This document shows, in pieces, positions 17,437 through 27,158 of a stretch of DNA of 64,000 bases (within the stretch, counting starts at the first letter, position 1; every line of letters begins with the position of its first letter). The notes below the pieces were generated by a model, which ran no database searches, was not told the DNA's origin, and worked only from the letters and a program-made list of their open reading frames with translations. This DNA comes from JTS-RE9 sp964649195 (lineage in GTDB: Bacteria; Planctomycetota; Phycisphaerae; Phycisphaerales; Phycisphaeraceae), in the NCBI GenBank assembly GCA_964649195.1, contig CAZYPK010000001.1, positions 1 to 64,000 of the forward strand. Reading direction: 5' to 3'. Made by a program: the position numbers and the translations under genes.

Positions 17437-20400
17437 ATGCGGAACACGTGGACAGTCATTCTTCTTCTGGCGATGGGCGTTGCGGCCGGCTGCGGTGACA
17501 GCGTGGAGCACAAGCTGCTGCTGGCCAACCAACTGATCAAGAATCAGCCGGACAAGGCCCTTGAAATGGCCGAGGCGGTGCTCAAGGCCGACATCAAGAA
17601 TGAAAAGGCCGGCGAGATGCGCGAGCAGGCGATGTTCCTCAAGGCCCAGGCCCTGATGGCGCTGAACCAGCTCGAGGCCAGCCGCAAGGTGCTCGAGGAG
17701 ATCAAGGCTCAGAAGCCCGACGATCCTGAACCGATCCGCTCGCTGGCGATCTGGGCCATGCGCAGCATGAGCTTTGCCGTGAGCAAGAGCGAGTTCGACA
17801 CGAGCATCGAGCTTCAGAAGCTGTTCGATGATGCGATGGTGTTCGGCGAGGCCCAGGCGGACCTGCTCAACAACCGGCACCGGCTGTTTGCCGAGTCGGA
17901 GTTCACCCGGGCCCGCATCATCCTTCAGGATGTGGCGCGGTATCGCCGGATGCAGGATGATGAGAAGAAAAAGTCCTCGCGTCTGGCGATCCTCGGCGAC
18001 GCCACCGTCGGCCAGGATGTGGCCCAGACGATCGCCCGCCTTCAGAGGCGGATCGATCAGCGCAACGCCGAGGCCGAGAAGCACCTGCTGGCCACCATGA
18101 CATCGGACCCCGCCCACCCGCAGGCCGGCATGATCTACGTCGAGATGCTGGCCCACAAGGACCGCCAGGGCTACCGCGAGCTGGTTGAGATCGCCGACAA
18201 GATCGCCGTCGCCGAGAAGGTGCCCGCACCCTTGCTGCAACAATTGGCGCGGACGATTCTGGGAGCGGTCCCCGATGCGATACTGATCCGCACCCAGCGG
18301 GTCGTTCTCGCCCAGAAACTGCTGGCCAAGACCCCCGAAGATCAGCGGACCACCCCCACCTACCTGCTCGCTTCCGTGCATTCCCTGCTCACCCGCAGTC
18401 AGGAAGGGGACACCATCAAGGCCCAGGACCTGCTCGAACAGGTCCACGGCGGCGACACCAACACCCAGATGGAAACCAAGTACCTGATGGCCTGGTGCCT
18501 TTATCAACAGGAGAAATACGAACGTGCCCGCCTGATTCTCGATCAGCTTGAAACACAGGCCAGCGGTTCGCCCCAGGTGCTGACCCTGCACGCCCAGGTG
18601 CTGATGAAGCTCAACGACCTGCTTCGCGCCGAGGAGCAGGCCCGCCGGGCTCTCGATCTGGACCCCTCCAACGTCACCACGCAGCTTACGGTCAACGACA
18701 TCGCCCACATGCGCAAGAAGGGCGGTGAGATGATTAAGCAGTGGGAGGATGCGTACCAGAAAGATCCTTCCGATCCCGTGGCGATCCGCATGGTCATGAA
18801 TGAGTTGACGGCCCGCAACGACAAGTTGGCCCTCGAACGCCACCTTGAAAAAATCGTGCGGGACCTGCCCACGCTGCAAGAGGAACACCTGGCGCTGCTC
18901 ATCGACGGCTACAACTACCTGGGCCGTTACGACAAGACCCTGTTCTACGCCGACCAGATTCGCCAGAAGCGTCCCGATCTGCTCGCGGCACACCTCAAGT
19001 ACGCCGAGGCGCTGATGGCGCAGGGCGATCCCAAGCGATCGTCCGACTACCTGGAGAGCATCAAGGGCCGCTTCCCCGACATGATGACCGGCGATCTGAT
19101 GATGGGCCAGCTCATGCTCTCCCGCCAGCAGTTCAAGGAGGCCCACGAGACGCTTACGCGCTTTGTCAAGGCCAACCCTGAAAACGTCGAAGGCCGCCTG
19201 GCGCTGGCCCGCGCCTACGCGAGCATGGAACGCATCGAGGAAGCCCGCCGCGAACTGGGTGAAGTGCTCGCCCTCGAGCCCGCCAACATGCAGGCCCATG
19301 CCGTGCTCGCCCGCATCGAGCTGTTCCTGGGCAACACCGACGAGGCAGGCAAGCACATCTCGATGATCGATGAAACGCAGGTCGATGCCGGCGCCAACCC
19401 TTCGCTCAAGGCCCAGATTCTCATTCAGAAAAACAAGCTGGCCGAGGCCCGCGATGTGTGCAACGTGGCGGTCGGACGCGGCAACAGCGACCCGGTTCTT
19501 CGCCTGCTCCTGGCCCGCATCTACACCCTCGAAAAAGACCCCGTCGGCGCCGAGATTCACCTCCTCGAACTGGCGCGCACCCAGCCCAACAACCTCCAGG
19601 TCTATCGCCTGCTCGGCGAGTTCTACGCCACCAACAAGGACATGCAGATCACCGGCCTGGGCAAGCTCAAGGCACTTGAGAAGGCCAACGATGTCTATGC
19701 CCGCATGGCGACGGCCGCGGTGCTCGAAACGCAGGGCAAGTCGGAGGACGCCCTGCGGACCCTCGATGAAATGTTCCCCGTGCTGCTGGCCAAGAAGGAC
19801 CCGCAGGCCTTTGAAATCGCCAACTCGATGGCGCGGGTTCACCTGCGCCAGAAAAACATCGATGATGCCCGCGCCGTGTTCAAGAGGGTGCAGGATGCGG
19901 GGATCATGGTCAAGGAATCCCGCCTGCGCCAGATCGACCTGACCTGGAGCAATCCCAGCGTCCACTACACCACCACGCAGCTCACCGAACTGAGCAGGGA
20001 CCTGACCATCGAGGATGAGGGCCTTCGCTCGCAGGTGCTGGCCCGCCTGGCGAAGCTGGAACGACGCGATCACGCCCTGGCGATCGTCGAGGAATGGATC
20101 AGCGCCAATCCCGATGATTCCACGCTGATCCGCTGGAAGGGCGAACTGCTGGGCCAGATGGGTCGCTACACGGATTCCGTCGCCGCCTATCGGCAGGCGA
20201 TTTCCAAGGATTCCAAGAAGGTCGGCCTGCGGGCGCGGCTGGTGCAGGCCCATCTTCAGAACTTCGACTTCCCCGCCGCGGAAAAGGAACTGCGCGCATT
20301 GGCCGAGGTCGATGCCAAGTCCCGGGCCGTCGCCCTGGCGGAACTGGGGCAGTTGTACGTCCGGCTGGGCCTCAACCGCGAGGCGGCCAGGGCCTTTGAA

Positions 20401-21990
20401 GACCTGGAAAAAATCAGCAAGGTGCAGGAACCCACCATCATGTTCGCCATGGGACGCGCCCAGGCCGCCATCGGCATGATCGATCAGGCCCGCCAGCGGC
20501 TGGCCAACGTGCCCAATTACGCCCGCCTCTACCCCAGCGCCCAGGTCGAACTGGCGCGGCTGGAAATGCGCGGCGACCTGCAAACCCAGGCCAGGGACCG
20601 CATCAACGCACTCATGGCCGACGCCCGAACACGCACCCGCTGCATGGCGGAACTGCTCGCGCTCAACCCCTTCGACCGCAAGGAAGGCGTCCGCGATTCG
20701 CAGCTCATGCAATGGGCCGATGACACCCTCCGCGCCGATGCATCCTTTGTCGAACTGATCCCGCGACCGGTCCAAAGCCAGTGGATGCGCATTCGCACCA
20801 TCCTCATGGATCGCAACGCCAAGTCCATCGCCGATTACGAACTGTTGCTCAAGACGCTCGATGAATGGCAGGCGATGGAACCCAATTCGATCCAGATTTT
20901 CAAGGGCCGTCTGGCGGTGCTCGCCCGCATGGATCAGCAGCCCAAGGCCCGGCAACTGTTCCGCTCCGTGCCCCAACTGGCCAACACCGTGCAGGGGCCG
21001 CTGCTCTCGGTCGTCGTCGGCCTCGAACCGCCCAAGGTCGAACAGCGGGCCCCGCTGCCGGAGTATTTCGTCGCCCTGGCCACCGGAAAAACAGCCGCCG
21101 CCGCCGCCGCCGCGGAAGCCCTGGAAACCCGAACCGCCATCTACAGGAAGGACCTGCTCTCCATCCTTCAGCGCCCGGACATCACCTCCGCAACCTCGAT
21201 GGCCGCAGCCCGGCAGATCGCCACCGCCGTCGTCGCCCTCGACGCCGGCCTGCCTCACCTGTCCGCATCGCTCTCGCAGAACCTCGTGCAGGCCCTGCCC
21301 CATTACGTGCCCGCCCACAGCCTGCTCGCCCAGGCGCTGCTGAGCCAGGGCATGCCCCTTGATGCCGCCCTGAAAAAGGCCCGCGAAACGGTGCCCTCCG
21401 CAGGCATCACCGCCTACCTCGGAGCCGAGACGCTCATCGAATCAGGCGACTTCAAGCTCGCCGCCACCGACCTGGTCAAGCTGCTCGAAAGCGAACCGGA
21501 CAACGTACACGCACGCTACCGACTTGCCCAGGTCTATCAGCTCTCCGGCCAGTTCGAGCTTTCGATCCAACTGCTCGAAAAAATGCACGCCGACGGCGGC
21601 GACTACCGCATCATGGTCTCCAATGACCTGGCCTACCTGCTGGCCACCCACATGCCCGATCGCATCGACGAGGCGCAAGGCATCGCCAAGCGGGCCCAGG
21701 ACCTCGTGCAGGCCCAGGGCGGCAACTCGCTGGGCGCCGCGGCCCTGCTGGACACCATCGGCTGGATCGAACTGATGAAGGGCAACGATGCCGCCGCCCT
21801 CAGCCACCTGAGCCGATCCATCGTCAGCCTCGGCGACCGCCCCGAAGTTCACTACCACATCGGCCTGGCCTACGACAAGGCCGGCATCCGAACGTGGGCC
21901 AAATACCACATCGGCCAGGCCGCCGAAGGCGACGCCAAACTCAAGGAAGTCACGCTCTCCAAGGAAATGCTCGCCAAATGGGGTTCATGA
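17437..21990 (+). CDS. Giant TPR lipoprotein, exosortase-locus type (copy A)
   Basis: The chosen start has AGGGAG seven bases upstream and gives a clean lipoprotein signal, MRNTWTVILLLAMGVAAGC, with lipobox VAAGC; an earlier ATG at 17359 overlaps the protease stop but would bury the signal. The mature protein of about 1500 residues starts GDSVEHKLLLANQLIKNQ and is built of TPR units throughout (for example ENVEGRLALARAYASMERIE and SDPVLRLLLARIYTLEKDPV). This matches the PEP-CTERM-system TPR lipoproteins (PrsT type) but is longer than the ~900 residues I would expect. It is paralogous to the next gene, with the same mature N-terminus. A scaffold role in surface polymer assembly is inferred. 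Confidence 0.85.
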   Translation: MRNTWTVILLLAMGVAAGCGDSVEHKLLLANQLIKNQPDKALEMAEAVLKADIKNEKAGEMREQAMFLKAQALMALNQLEASRKVLEEIKAQKPDDPEPIRSLAIWAMRSMSFAVSKSEFDTSIELQKLFDDAMVFGEAQADLLNNRHRLFAESEFTRARIILQDVARYRRMQDDEKKKSSRLAILGDATVGQDVAQTIARLQRRIDQRNAEAEKHLLATMTSDPAHPQAGMIYVEMLAHKDRQGYRELVEIADKIAVAEKVPAPLLQQLARTILGAVPDAILIRTQRVVLAQKLLAKTPEDQRTTPTYLLASVHSLLTRSQEGDTIKAQDLLEQVHGGDTNTQMETKYLMAWCLYQQEKYERARLILDQLETQASGSPQVLTLHAQVLMKLNDLLRAEEQARRALDLDPSNVTTQLTVNDIAHMRKKGGEMIKQWEDAYQKDPSDPVAIRMVMNELTARNDKLALERHLEKIVRDLPTLQEEHLALLIDGYNYLGRYDKTLFYADQIRQKRPDLLAAHLKYAEALMAQGDPKRSSDYLESIKGRFPDMMTGDLMMGQLMLSRQQFKEAHETLTRFVKANPENVEGRLALARAYASMERIEEARRELGEVLALEPANMQAHAVLARIELFLGNTDEAGKHISMIDETQVDAGANPSLKAQILIQKNKLAEARDVCNVAVGRGNSDPVLRLLLARIYTLEKDPVGAEIHLLELARTQPNNLQVYRLLGEFYATNKDMQITGLGKLKALEKANDVYARMATAAVLETQGKSEDALRTLDEMFPVLLAKKDPQAFEIANSMARVHLRQKNIDDARAVFKRVQDAGIMVKESRLRQIDLTWSNPSVHYTTTQLTELSRDLTIEDEGLRSQVLARLAKLERRDHALAIVEEWISANPDDSTLIRWKGELLGQMGRYTDSVAAYRQAISKDSKKVGLRARLVQAHLQNFDFPAAEKELRALAEVDAKSRAVALAELGQLYVRLGLNREAARAFEDLEKISKVQEPTIMFAMGRAQAAIGMIDQARQRLANVPNYARLYPSAQVELARLEMRGDLQTQARDRINALMADARTRTRCMAELLALNPFDRKEGVRDSQLMQWADDTLRADASFVELIPRPVQSQWMRIRTILMDRNAKSIADYELLLKTLDEWQAMEPNSIQIFKGRLAVLARMDQQPKARQLFRSVPQLANTVQGPLLSVVVGLEPPKVEQRAPLPEYFVALATGKTAAAAAAAEALETRTAIYRKDLLSILQRPDITSATSMAAARQIATAVVALDAGLPHLSASLSQNLVQALPHYVPAHSLLAQALLSQGMPLDAALKKARETVPSAGITAYLGAETLIESGDFKLAATDLVKLLESEPDNVHARYRLAQVYQLSGQFELSIQLLEKMHADGGDYRIMVSNDLAYLLATHMPDRIDEAQGIAKRAQDLVQAQGGNSLGAAALLDTIGWIELMKGNDAAALSHLSRSIVSLGDRPEVHYHIGLAYDKAGIRTWAKYHIGQAAEGDAKLKEVTLSKEMLAKWGS

Positions 21991-22010
21991 AAAACTTGCC
22001 CCGGGCCTCC

Positions 22011-22032
22011 GGCCGCTTGCGGCGTAGCATCG
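22011..22032 (+). repeat. R1 repeat copy plus pyrimidine-rich spacer
   Basis: GGCCGCTTGCGGCGTAGCAT lies just after the giant TPR gene. The following 22075-22152 holds the TTTCCTGTTTTCCTGC-type repeat (R9), the opposite strand of the tract at 63.04 kb. Confidence 0.75.
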
Positions 22033-22195
22033 TTAATACCGCGACGCCCCGAAATGACTCCAAGCCATGAAGCCTGAAAACAGAACGAAATGATAAAGAA
22101 CCGATGTTTTTCATTTCCTGTTTTCCTGCTTTCCTGTTTTCCTGCTTTTCCGGGGGTCCGGGTCATTGGATATGTTGTTCGTCAGGAGTATGGAT

Positions 22196-25100
22196 ATGAG
22201 GATCGCCACGTTGTTCATTCTGGGGCTGCTGGTTGTCGCCGCCGGTTGCGGTGAAAGTGTCGAGCACAAGCTGGAGCAGGCGAAAATCGCCCTCAACTCC
22301 GGCCGGCCCGATGCCGCGCTCACCTATGCGGAGGGGGTGCTCAAGGAACGTCCGGGCGATCCCGTGGCCACGCTGCTTTCCGCCAAGGCCCATCTGCGTC
22401 TGAGGCATTACACCGACAGCCGCAGGCTGCTTGACGATCTGATCAGGAGCGAGCCGACCGCCCTCGAAGCCAGGCGCGAGCTTCTGAACCTCGCCCTCGC
22501 CGAGATGGCCGACCTGCTGGGGGCCTCCGAATTCACCACCAACCGGACGCTCGATGACCGCTTCACCAGCGCCAAGAGCATGGGCCACGACCAGGCCGAC
22601 TGGTTCGGCAACATCGCCAAGGATGTCGCCACCTCCGAATTCGCCCGCGCCCGGCTGGTGCTCCTCGACACCCACCGCATCGAACGCCTGCTGCGCGAGG
22701 AGGAAAACCGCCTCCGCGGAGCGCAAGGCCTGATCGATCCCCTGACCCCCGTCTCCAGCGCCCCCATCGAGGAAATGCGACGCCAGATCAAAAGCATGCA
22801 ACTGACCGTCGAACGCCACGCCGACGGCACCCTCCTGGCCGACCCCGCCCACTTCCAGGCCGCCAGCATGATCGTCGCCCTGCTCAAAAAACGCGAAGCC
22901 TGGAGCGACCTCTGGCTCTTCGCCGCAAAAATGACGACCCGCACCGACCTGCCCCCCGCACTGGCCTCGGAACTCGTCGGCGAAGTGCTCAACATCCCCG
23001 ACCGCCTCCACCCCGTCAAAACCCGCCTGGAAACCTGCCGCAAACTCATGGCCGCCGTCTCCGAACAGGGCAAGTCCTCCGTCCAATGGAAAAACGTCCG
23101 CGCCCGCCTCCACCTCCGCGACGGCGAAAAGGAACAGGCCCTGACCCTGGCCCAGGAACTGTTCCGCATCCAACCCAACGACGCGGAACACCGGCTGACG
23201 TATGGATGGTGTTTGTATGAAACCGGTCAATACGCCCAGGCCAAGACCATGCTGCAAACCCTGGCGACGGATCGCCGCGATCATGAGCATATTCAACTGC
23301 TTTATGGGTTGACCCTTGACAAACTGGGCGAACGCACCATGGCGGTCGAAGCCCTTCGCAGGACCACCGAGTTGAACCCCGCCAATCAGACGGCCAGAAC
23401 GGCGCTGGTCAGGATTCTGGCGGAGAATCGGGACACGGTTTCCGTGGTGCTCGACGACATCAACAAGCTTTACGCGGACGCCCCGTCCGACCCTGACGCC
23501 ATTCGATTCAAATTCATGGCGGAGGTCGTCGCCGGCAACGAGAACAACATCCGGGTGCTGCTTGAAGCGGTTGAAAAACTCTCCCCCCGCAAACCGGGGT
23601 ATTTGAGGGTGCTGGTGGATGGCAGCGTGATGCTGCGGGACATGGCCGCAGCGCTCAAGTACGCCCGGGAGTGTGCGATCCTCGACAAGGAAAACATCGA
23701 AACGCATCTGGCGCTGGCCCGCGTCCATGTGATGCGTGGCGAATCGGACGAGGCTCGCCGCGTGCTTGTGGAAGTGCGGCGGACGTTCCCGGACAGTCTC
23801 GATGTCAATCAGTCGCTTGCACTGCTCTATGTCAACCAGGGATCCTTTGACCGGGCCATCGAGTTGTTGGAGGAACTTCTCAAGGCCAAGCCCGGTGACA
23901 TCGAGGCCCGTCTCATTCTCGCGCAGGCTTATGCGCAGCTCTCTTTGACCGAAGAAGCGCTGGAACAGGTGCAGACCGTGCGGGATCACCTGCCTGATGA
24001 TCCGCGGGCGCTGGAACTGGCCGCCTCGATTTACAGGCTGATGGGGCAGCCCGAACTGGCTCAGACTTATCTGGAAAAGATCGACGAATCGCGCATCGAA
24101 GAGGCCAAAATGCCCGGCGTGCTGGCGCAGCTCAAGCTGCACAAGGGCGATGTCACCGAGGCGCTGGCGATCTGCAACCGCGCCATTGCCGCGGGCAGCA
24201 CCGATCCCCGGGTGCGGCTGACGTTGGCGAACATCCATAGCCGGGGCCGGAATTCCGGGGAAGAGGAAGTGCATCTGATCGCTTTTGTCCGTGAAAATCC
24301 CACGCAGTTTTCCGGCTATGCGATGCTGGCCCGGTTCTACCTCAAGCACAATGTCGAACGCGGCGTGACCCAGTTCAAATCCCTGCGCTCGCTCAACGAA
24401 CCCCTGGCCCGCCTGTCCGAAGCCAGCCTGCTCAATTCGACCGGACAGCAGGACGAAGCCCTGCGCACCTTGGCCGAGGGTTATAAGCGTGTCATTCAGT
24501 TGAGACATCGCACCGCCTTGGGATATGCCCGTTCGATGGCCAGCATCATCGTCAGCCGCAACGGTTTTCAGCTCGAACAGATTCAGCCGATCTACGACGC
24601 CCTGATTCAGGCGGACCTGTATGCCACGGATGCCCGTATCGCCTGGATTGACCTGAGTTGGAACAGGAATGATGAGGCGGCCCGGATCAGCGGCCTCAAC
24701 GAAGCGGCCGCCAAGATGAAAGTCGGCGAGTTGGGCCGGATTCGCAAGATCGTCGATCGCTTTCAGCGCATGCGCAGGCCGGAGCTGGGTCTGGAAGCCA
24801 TCGAGTCGTGGCTTGTCCGCGAACCTCGAAGCACCCTCCTGCTCACCGCCAAAGGCGACCTGCTCGCCGGCATGCTTCGTCTTGCCGAATCGGTGAAAAC
24901 CTACGAGGCCGCGTTGGCCATCGAACGCGATGATGTCATGACCCTCGACCGGCTGGCACGGGTTCATCGGCTGGACCACAACTTCCCGGCCGTCGAACAA
25001 ACCCTCGATCGCATGGCCGGCCTCGATACGGCCGCCCGCATCCGGGCGCTGTGGATCAAGGCCGATCTCTTCACCGATCTGGGTCTGCTCGAACAGGCCG

Positions 25101-26665
25101 CAGCGGTGATCGAGGAATTGAGCAAGGCAGGCAACGCCGAAGACCCTCGCATCCTGTTCGCCATGGGGCAGTGCATGGCGGGCCTGGGGGATGTCGCCGG
25201 CGCCCGGACGCGCCTTTCCCTGATTCCCCGACACTCCAATTACTTCGGCCCCGCTCAACTCAGTCTGGCCCGAATGGATGAAACCGGCGGCGATCCGGCG
25301 GCGGCGCGGCAGCGGCTGGAAAAACTTGCCGCCGACGGCGTCGCCGCCGTCGAGACCATCCGAACCCTCATCGAATGGAGCATACGCCAGAAAGACTACG
25401 ACAACCTCCTCAAATGGTCCCAGCGGGCCTTGCAGATGGATAAACTCGACGCCTCCGCAAGAATTCGCTGGCTCCGCATCCGCGTCGTGGCGCAGGCCAG
25501 CACCGGGCAACTCGAAGGCCTGCGGACCACCCTCGATCAACTCATCGCCGTCGAAAACACCCCCGCAACCCGGGCGGCAAGAATCGTCGTCATGATCCAA
25601 CTGGGCAAGTCGGACGACGCCCGAAAACTGCTGGAAAGCGATGCGCAACTGCGAGGCGTGGACCACGGCGTGCTGCTCTCCCTGGCGCTGTCCGTTCCCA
25701 TTGACGCCAAGGCGCAGGCCAAGGCGCCCACCCATTACCTGGCCGCCCTGATCGACGGCGACGCGAAGAAGATGCTCGCCGTCGCGGACGCCATCGGAGC
25801 GATCAATTACACCGTTTACGCAGGTGATTTGCGAAGCATGGCAGGCACGCTGCGGCTGGAATCGCCCGAACTGGCCCAGGCAGGCCGGAAGTTGGCGGTC
25901 GCCCTCGTGGCCTTGGAAACCGGCTTGCCGCCGGTGAGCGAGCGTGTGGCGATGGAGGTGGTCGAAGCGCAGCCCCGGTTCATCCTGGCCCATGCCGTCG
26001 CTCTGGCCGGCGCGATCGCTCAGGAGAAAACCATCGATTCGATTCGCGATCAAATCCTGGACAAGGCGCCTGACAGCAGCCTGGCGCTGTTCGTTCAGGT
26101 GCAGGACGCGACCAACGGCAGGCAGTGGGACAAAGGCATCGAAACGGCGATGCGCCTGCTCGAACGCGAGCCGGATCATGACTACGTTTCATTTCGCCTG
26201 GTCACGTTCTACAAACTGGCCGGCCAGGATGACAAGGCGACCGAATTGATTCGCAGACTTGCCGCATCGAACGGCCCCTTCCGCGATGCCGCCGCCAATG
26301 ACCTGGCCTATCGCCTCTCCCAGCAAGGCCCTGAAAAACTGGATGAGGCAAGACGGATCGCCCTGGAACTGAGACGGAAACATCCGCTGGACCCCAACAT
26401 GGCCGATACGCTCGGCTGGATCGAAGTCCTGCAAGGCAATCACGAGTCGGCTCTGAAGCATCTGGGATTCAGTGCGCTCCGAATGAACAACTCCGCTGAT
26501 GTGCATTTTCACCTGGGCCGGGCCTACCACGCCGCCGGCAATGCACGCTGGGCGAAAATGCACCTGACCACGGCTGTTTCGCGGGGCGGCCAGAGCGAGT
26601 CGGCCCGGCAGGCGGGCGAACTGTTGAAATCAATCCAGGTCGCCAATCAGGCGACCGGATCATAA
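22196..26665 (+). CDS. Giant TPR lipoprotein, exosortase-locus type (copy B)
   Basis: This 1489-residue lipoprotein starts MRIATLFILGLLVVAAGC; AGGAG is eight bases before this ATG but only two before the alternative at 22190. The mature N-terminus GESVEHKLEQAKIALNSGRP lines up with copy A's GDSVEHKLLLANQLIKNQPD, and the rest follows the same TPR layout to a shared ending (ADTLGWIEVLQGNHESALKH against LDTIGWIELMKGNDAAALSH). The two genes are therefore an old tandem duplication with strong divergence. It probably closes the exosortase operon. No enzyme motif is seen; protein-protein scaffolding at the envelope is the likely role. Confidence 0.85.
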   Translation: MRIATLFILGLLVVAAGCGESVEHKLEQAKIALNSGRPDAALTYAEGVLKERPGDPVATLLSAKAHLRLRHYTDSRRLLDDLIRSEPTALEARRELLNLALAEMADLLGASEFTTNRTLDDRFTSAKSMGHDQADWFGNIAKDVATSEFARARLVLLDTHRIERLLREEENRLRGAQGLIDPLTPVSSAPIEEMRRQIKSMQLTVERHADGTLLADPAHFQAASMIVALLKKREAWSDLWLFAAKMTTRTDLPPALASELVGEVLNIPDRLHPVKTRLETCRKLMAAVSEQGKSSVQWKNVRARLHLRDGEKEQALTLAQELFRIQPNDAEHRLTYGWCLYETGQYAQAKTMLQTLATDRRDHEHIQLLYGLTLDKLGERTMAVEALRRTTELNPANQTARTALVRILAENRDTVSVVLDDINKLYADAPSDPDAIRFKFMAEVVAGNENNIRVLLEAVEKLSPRKPGYLRVLVDGSVMLRDMAAALKYARECAILDKENIETHLALARVHVMRGESDEARRVLVEVRRTFPDSLDVNQSLALLYVNQGSFDRAIELLEELLKAKPGDIEARLILAQAYAQLSLTEEALEQVQTVRDHLPDDPRALELAASIYRLMGQPELAQTYLEKIDESRIEEAKMPGVLAQLKLHKGDVTEALAICNRAIAAGSTDPRVRLTLANIHSRGRNSGEEEVHLIAFVRENPTQFSGYAMLARFYLKHNVERGVTQFKSLRSLNEPLARLSEASLLNSTGQQDEALRTLAEGYKRVIQLRHRTALGYARSMASIIVSRNGFQLEQIQPIYDALIQADLYATDARIAWIDLSWNRNDEAARISGLNEAAAKMKVGELGRIRKIVDRFQRMRRPELGLEAIESWLVREPRSTLLLTAKGDLLAGMLRLAESVKTYEAALAIERDDVMTLDRLARVHRLDHNFPAVEQTLDRMAGLDTAARIRALWIKADLFTDLGLLEQAAAVIEELSKAGNAEDPRILFAMGQCMAGLGDVAGARTRLSLIPRHSNYFGPAQLSLARMDETGGDPAAARQRLEKLAADGVAAVETIRTLIEWSIRQKDYDNLLKWSQRALQMDKLDASARIRWLRIRVVAQASTGQLEGLRTTLDQLIAVENTPATRAARIVVMIQLGKSDDARKLLESDAQLRGVDHGVLLSLALSVPIDAKAQAKAPTHYLAALIDGDAKKMLAVADAIGAINYTVYAGDLRSMAGTLRLESPELAQAGRKLAVALVALETGLPPVSERVAMEVVEAQPRFILAHAVALAGAIAQEKTIDSIRDQILDKAPDSSLALFVQVQDATNGRQWDKGIETAMRLLEREPDHDYVSFRLVTFYKLAGQDDKATELIRRLAASNGPFRDAAANDLAYRLSQQGPEKLDEARRIALELRRKHPLDPNMADTLGWIEVLQGNHESALKHLGFSALRMNNSADVHFHLGRAYHAAGNARWAKMHLTTAVSRGGQSESARQAGELLKSIQVANQATGS

Positions 26666-26746
26666 AGCCGCTTGCGGCTTCGCAACGGGTGGCAACCCCA
26701 GCCATCAGCCATCAGCTTTCAGCCAGCCGCTTGCGGCTTCGCAACG
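26666..26746 (+). repeat. Two R1 repeat copies (TTCGC subtype)
   Basis: AGCCGCTTGCGGCTTCGCAA begins at 26666 (just after the TPR stop) and at 26725. Confidence 0.85.
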
Positions 26747-26930
26747 AATGGCAACCCCCATCTACCTGTCGCTGCAGCTGCCCCTGTCCCCGCCCCTTCC
26801 CCAATGTGAAAATGGGAGGCTTGGATAAAATGGGCGATCTCACACAACTCCAGTGCGAACAAATGGTTTCCATCAGGCGGCGGGATCGGGAGAATCGTCA
26901 AAAAACTTTGGGAATTTTCCTTCCAGGGTA

Positions 26931-26967
26931 TTGACAAGCTTCGAAACATGATTACCTTGGTGGTAAT
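26931..26967 (+). promoter_or_regulatory. Candidate promoter -35 and operator upstream of PEP-CTERM gene A
   Basis: A perfect TTGACA at 26931-26936 is followed by the inverted repeat ATTACC-TTGGT-GGTAAT at 26951-26967, which overlaps the expected -10 area. No good -10 hexamer is seen at 16-18 bp, so the promoter may need an activator or be blocked by a repressor here. The leader to the gene would be about 190 bases and contains a GTCCGG...CCGGAC stem (27100-27133). Confidence 0.45.
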
Positions 26968-27158
26968 GTGTGCGTGATTGAAGGGTTTTTGAAAGAGCCA
27001 TTCATTTCACAAATTGAAGGTCTTGGAGTTGAACGTGTAATTCAGTCGTCCCGGCATGTGTGTGCTGGCGAACGAGAAAGACCAAAGGGCCGCAGCGTTG
27101 TCCGGACGCAGGGGCCGGGAGCAAGAGCCGGACGATTCCTCAAACAAGGAGATTAGTG

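Noticed and set aside
22163..26179. A 1338-codon minus-strand frame opposite giant TPR lipoprotein B (and a similar one opposite copy A)
   Set aside because: The plus-strand frames have lipoprotein signals, ribosome sites and TPR periodicity. The opposite frames have none of these and only mirror codon bias.
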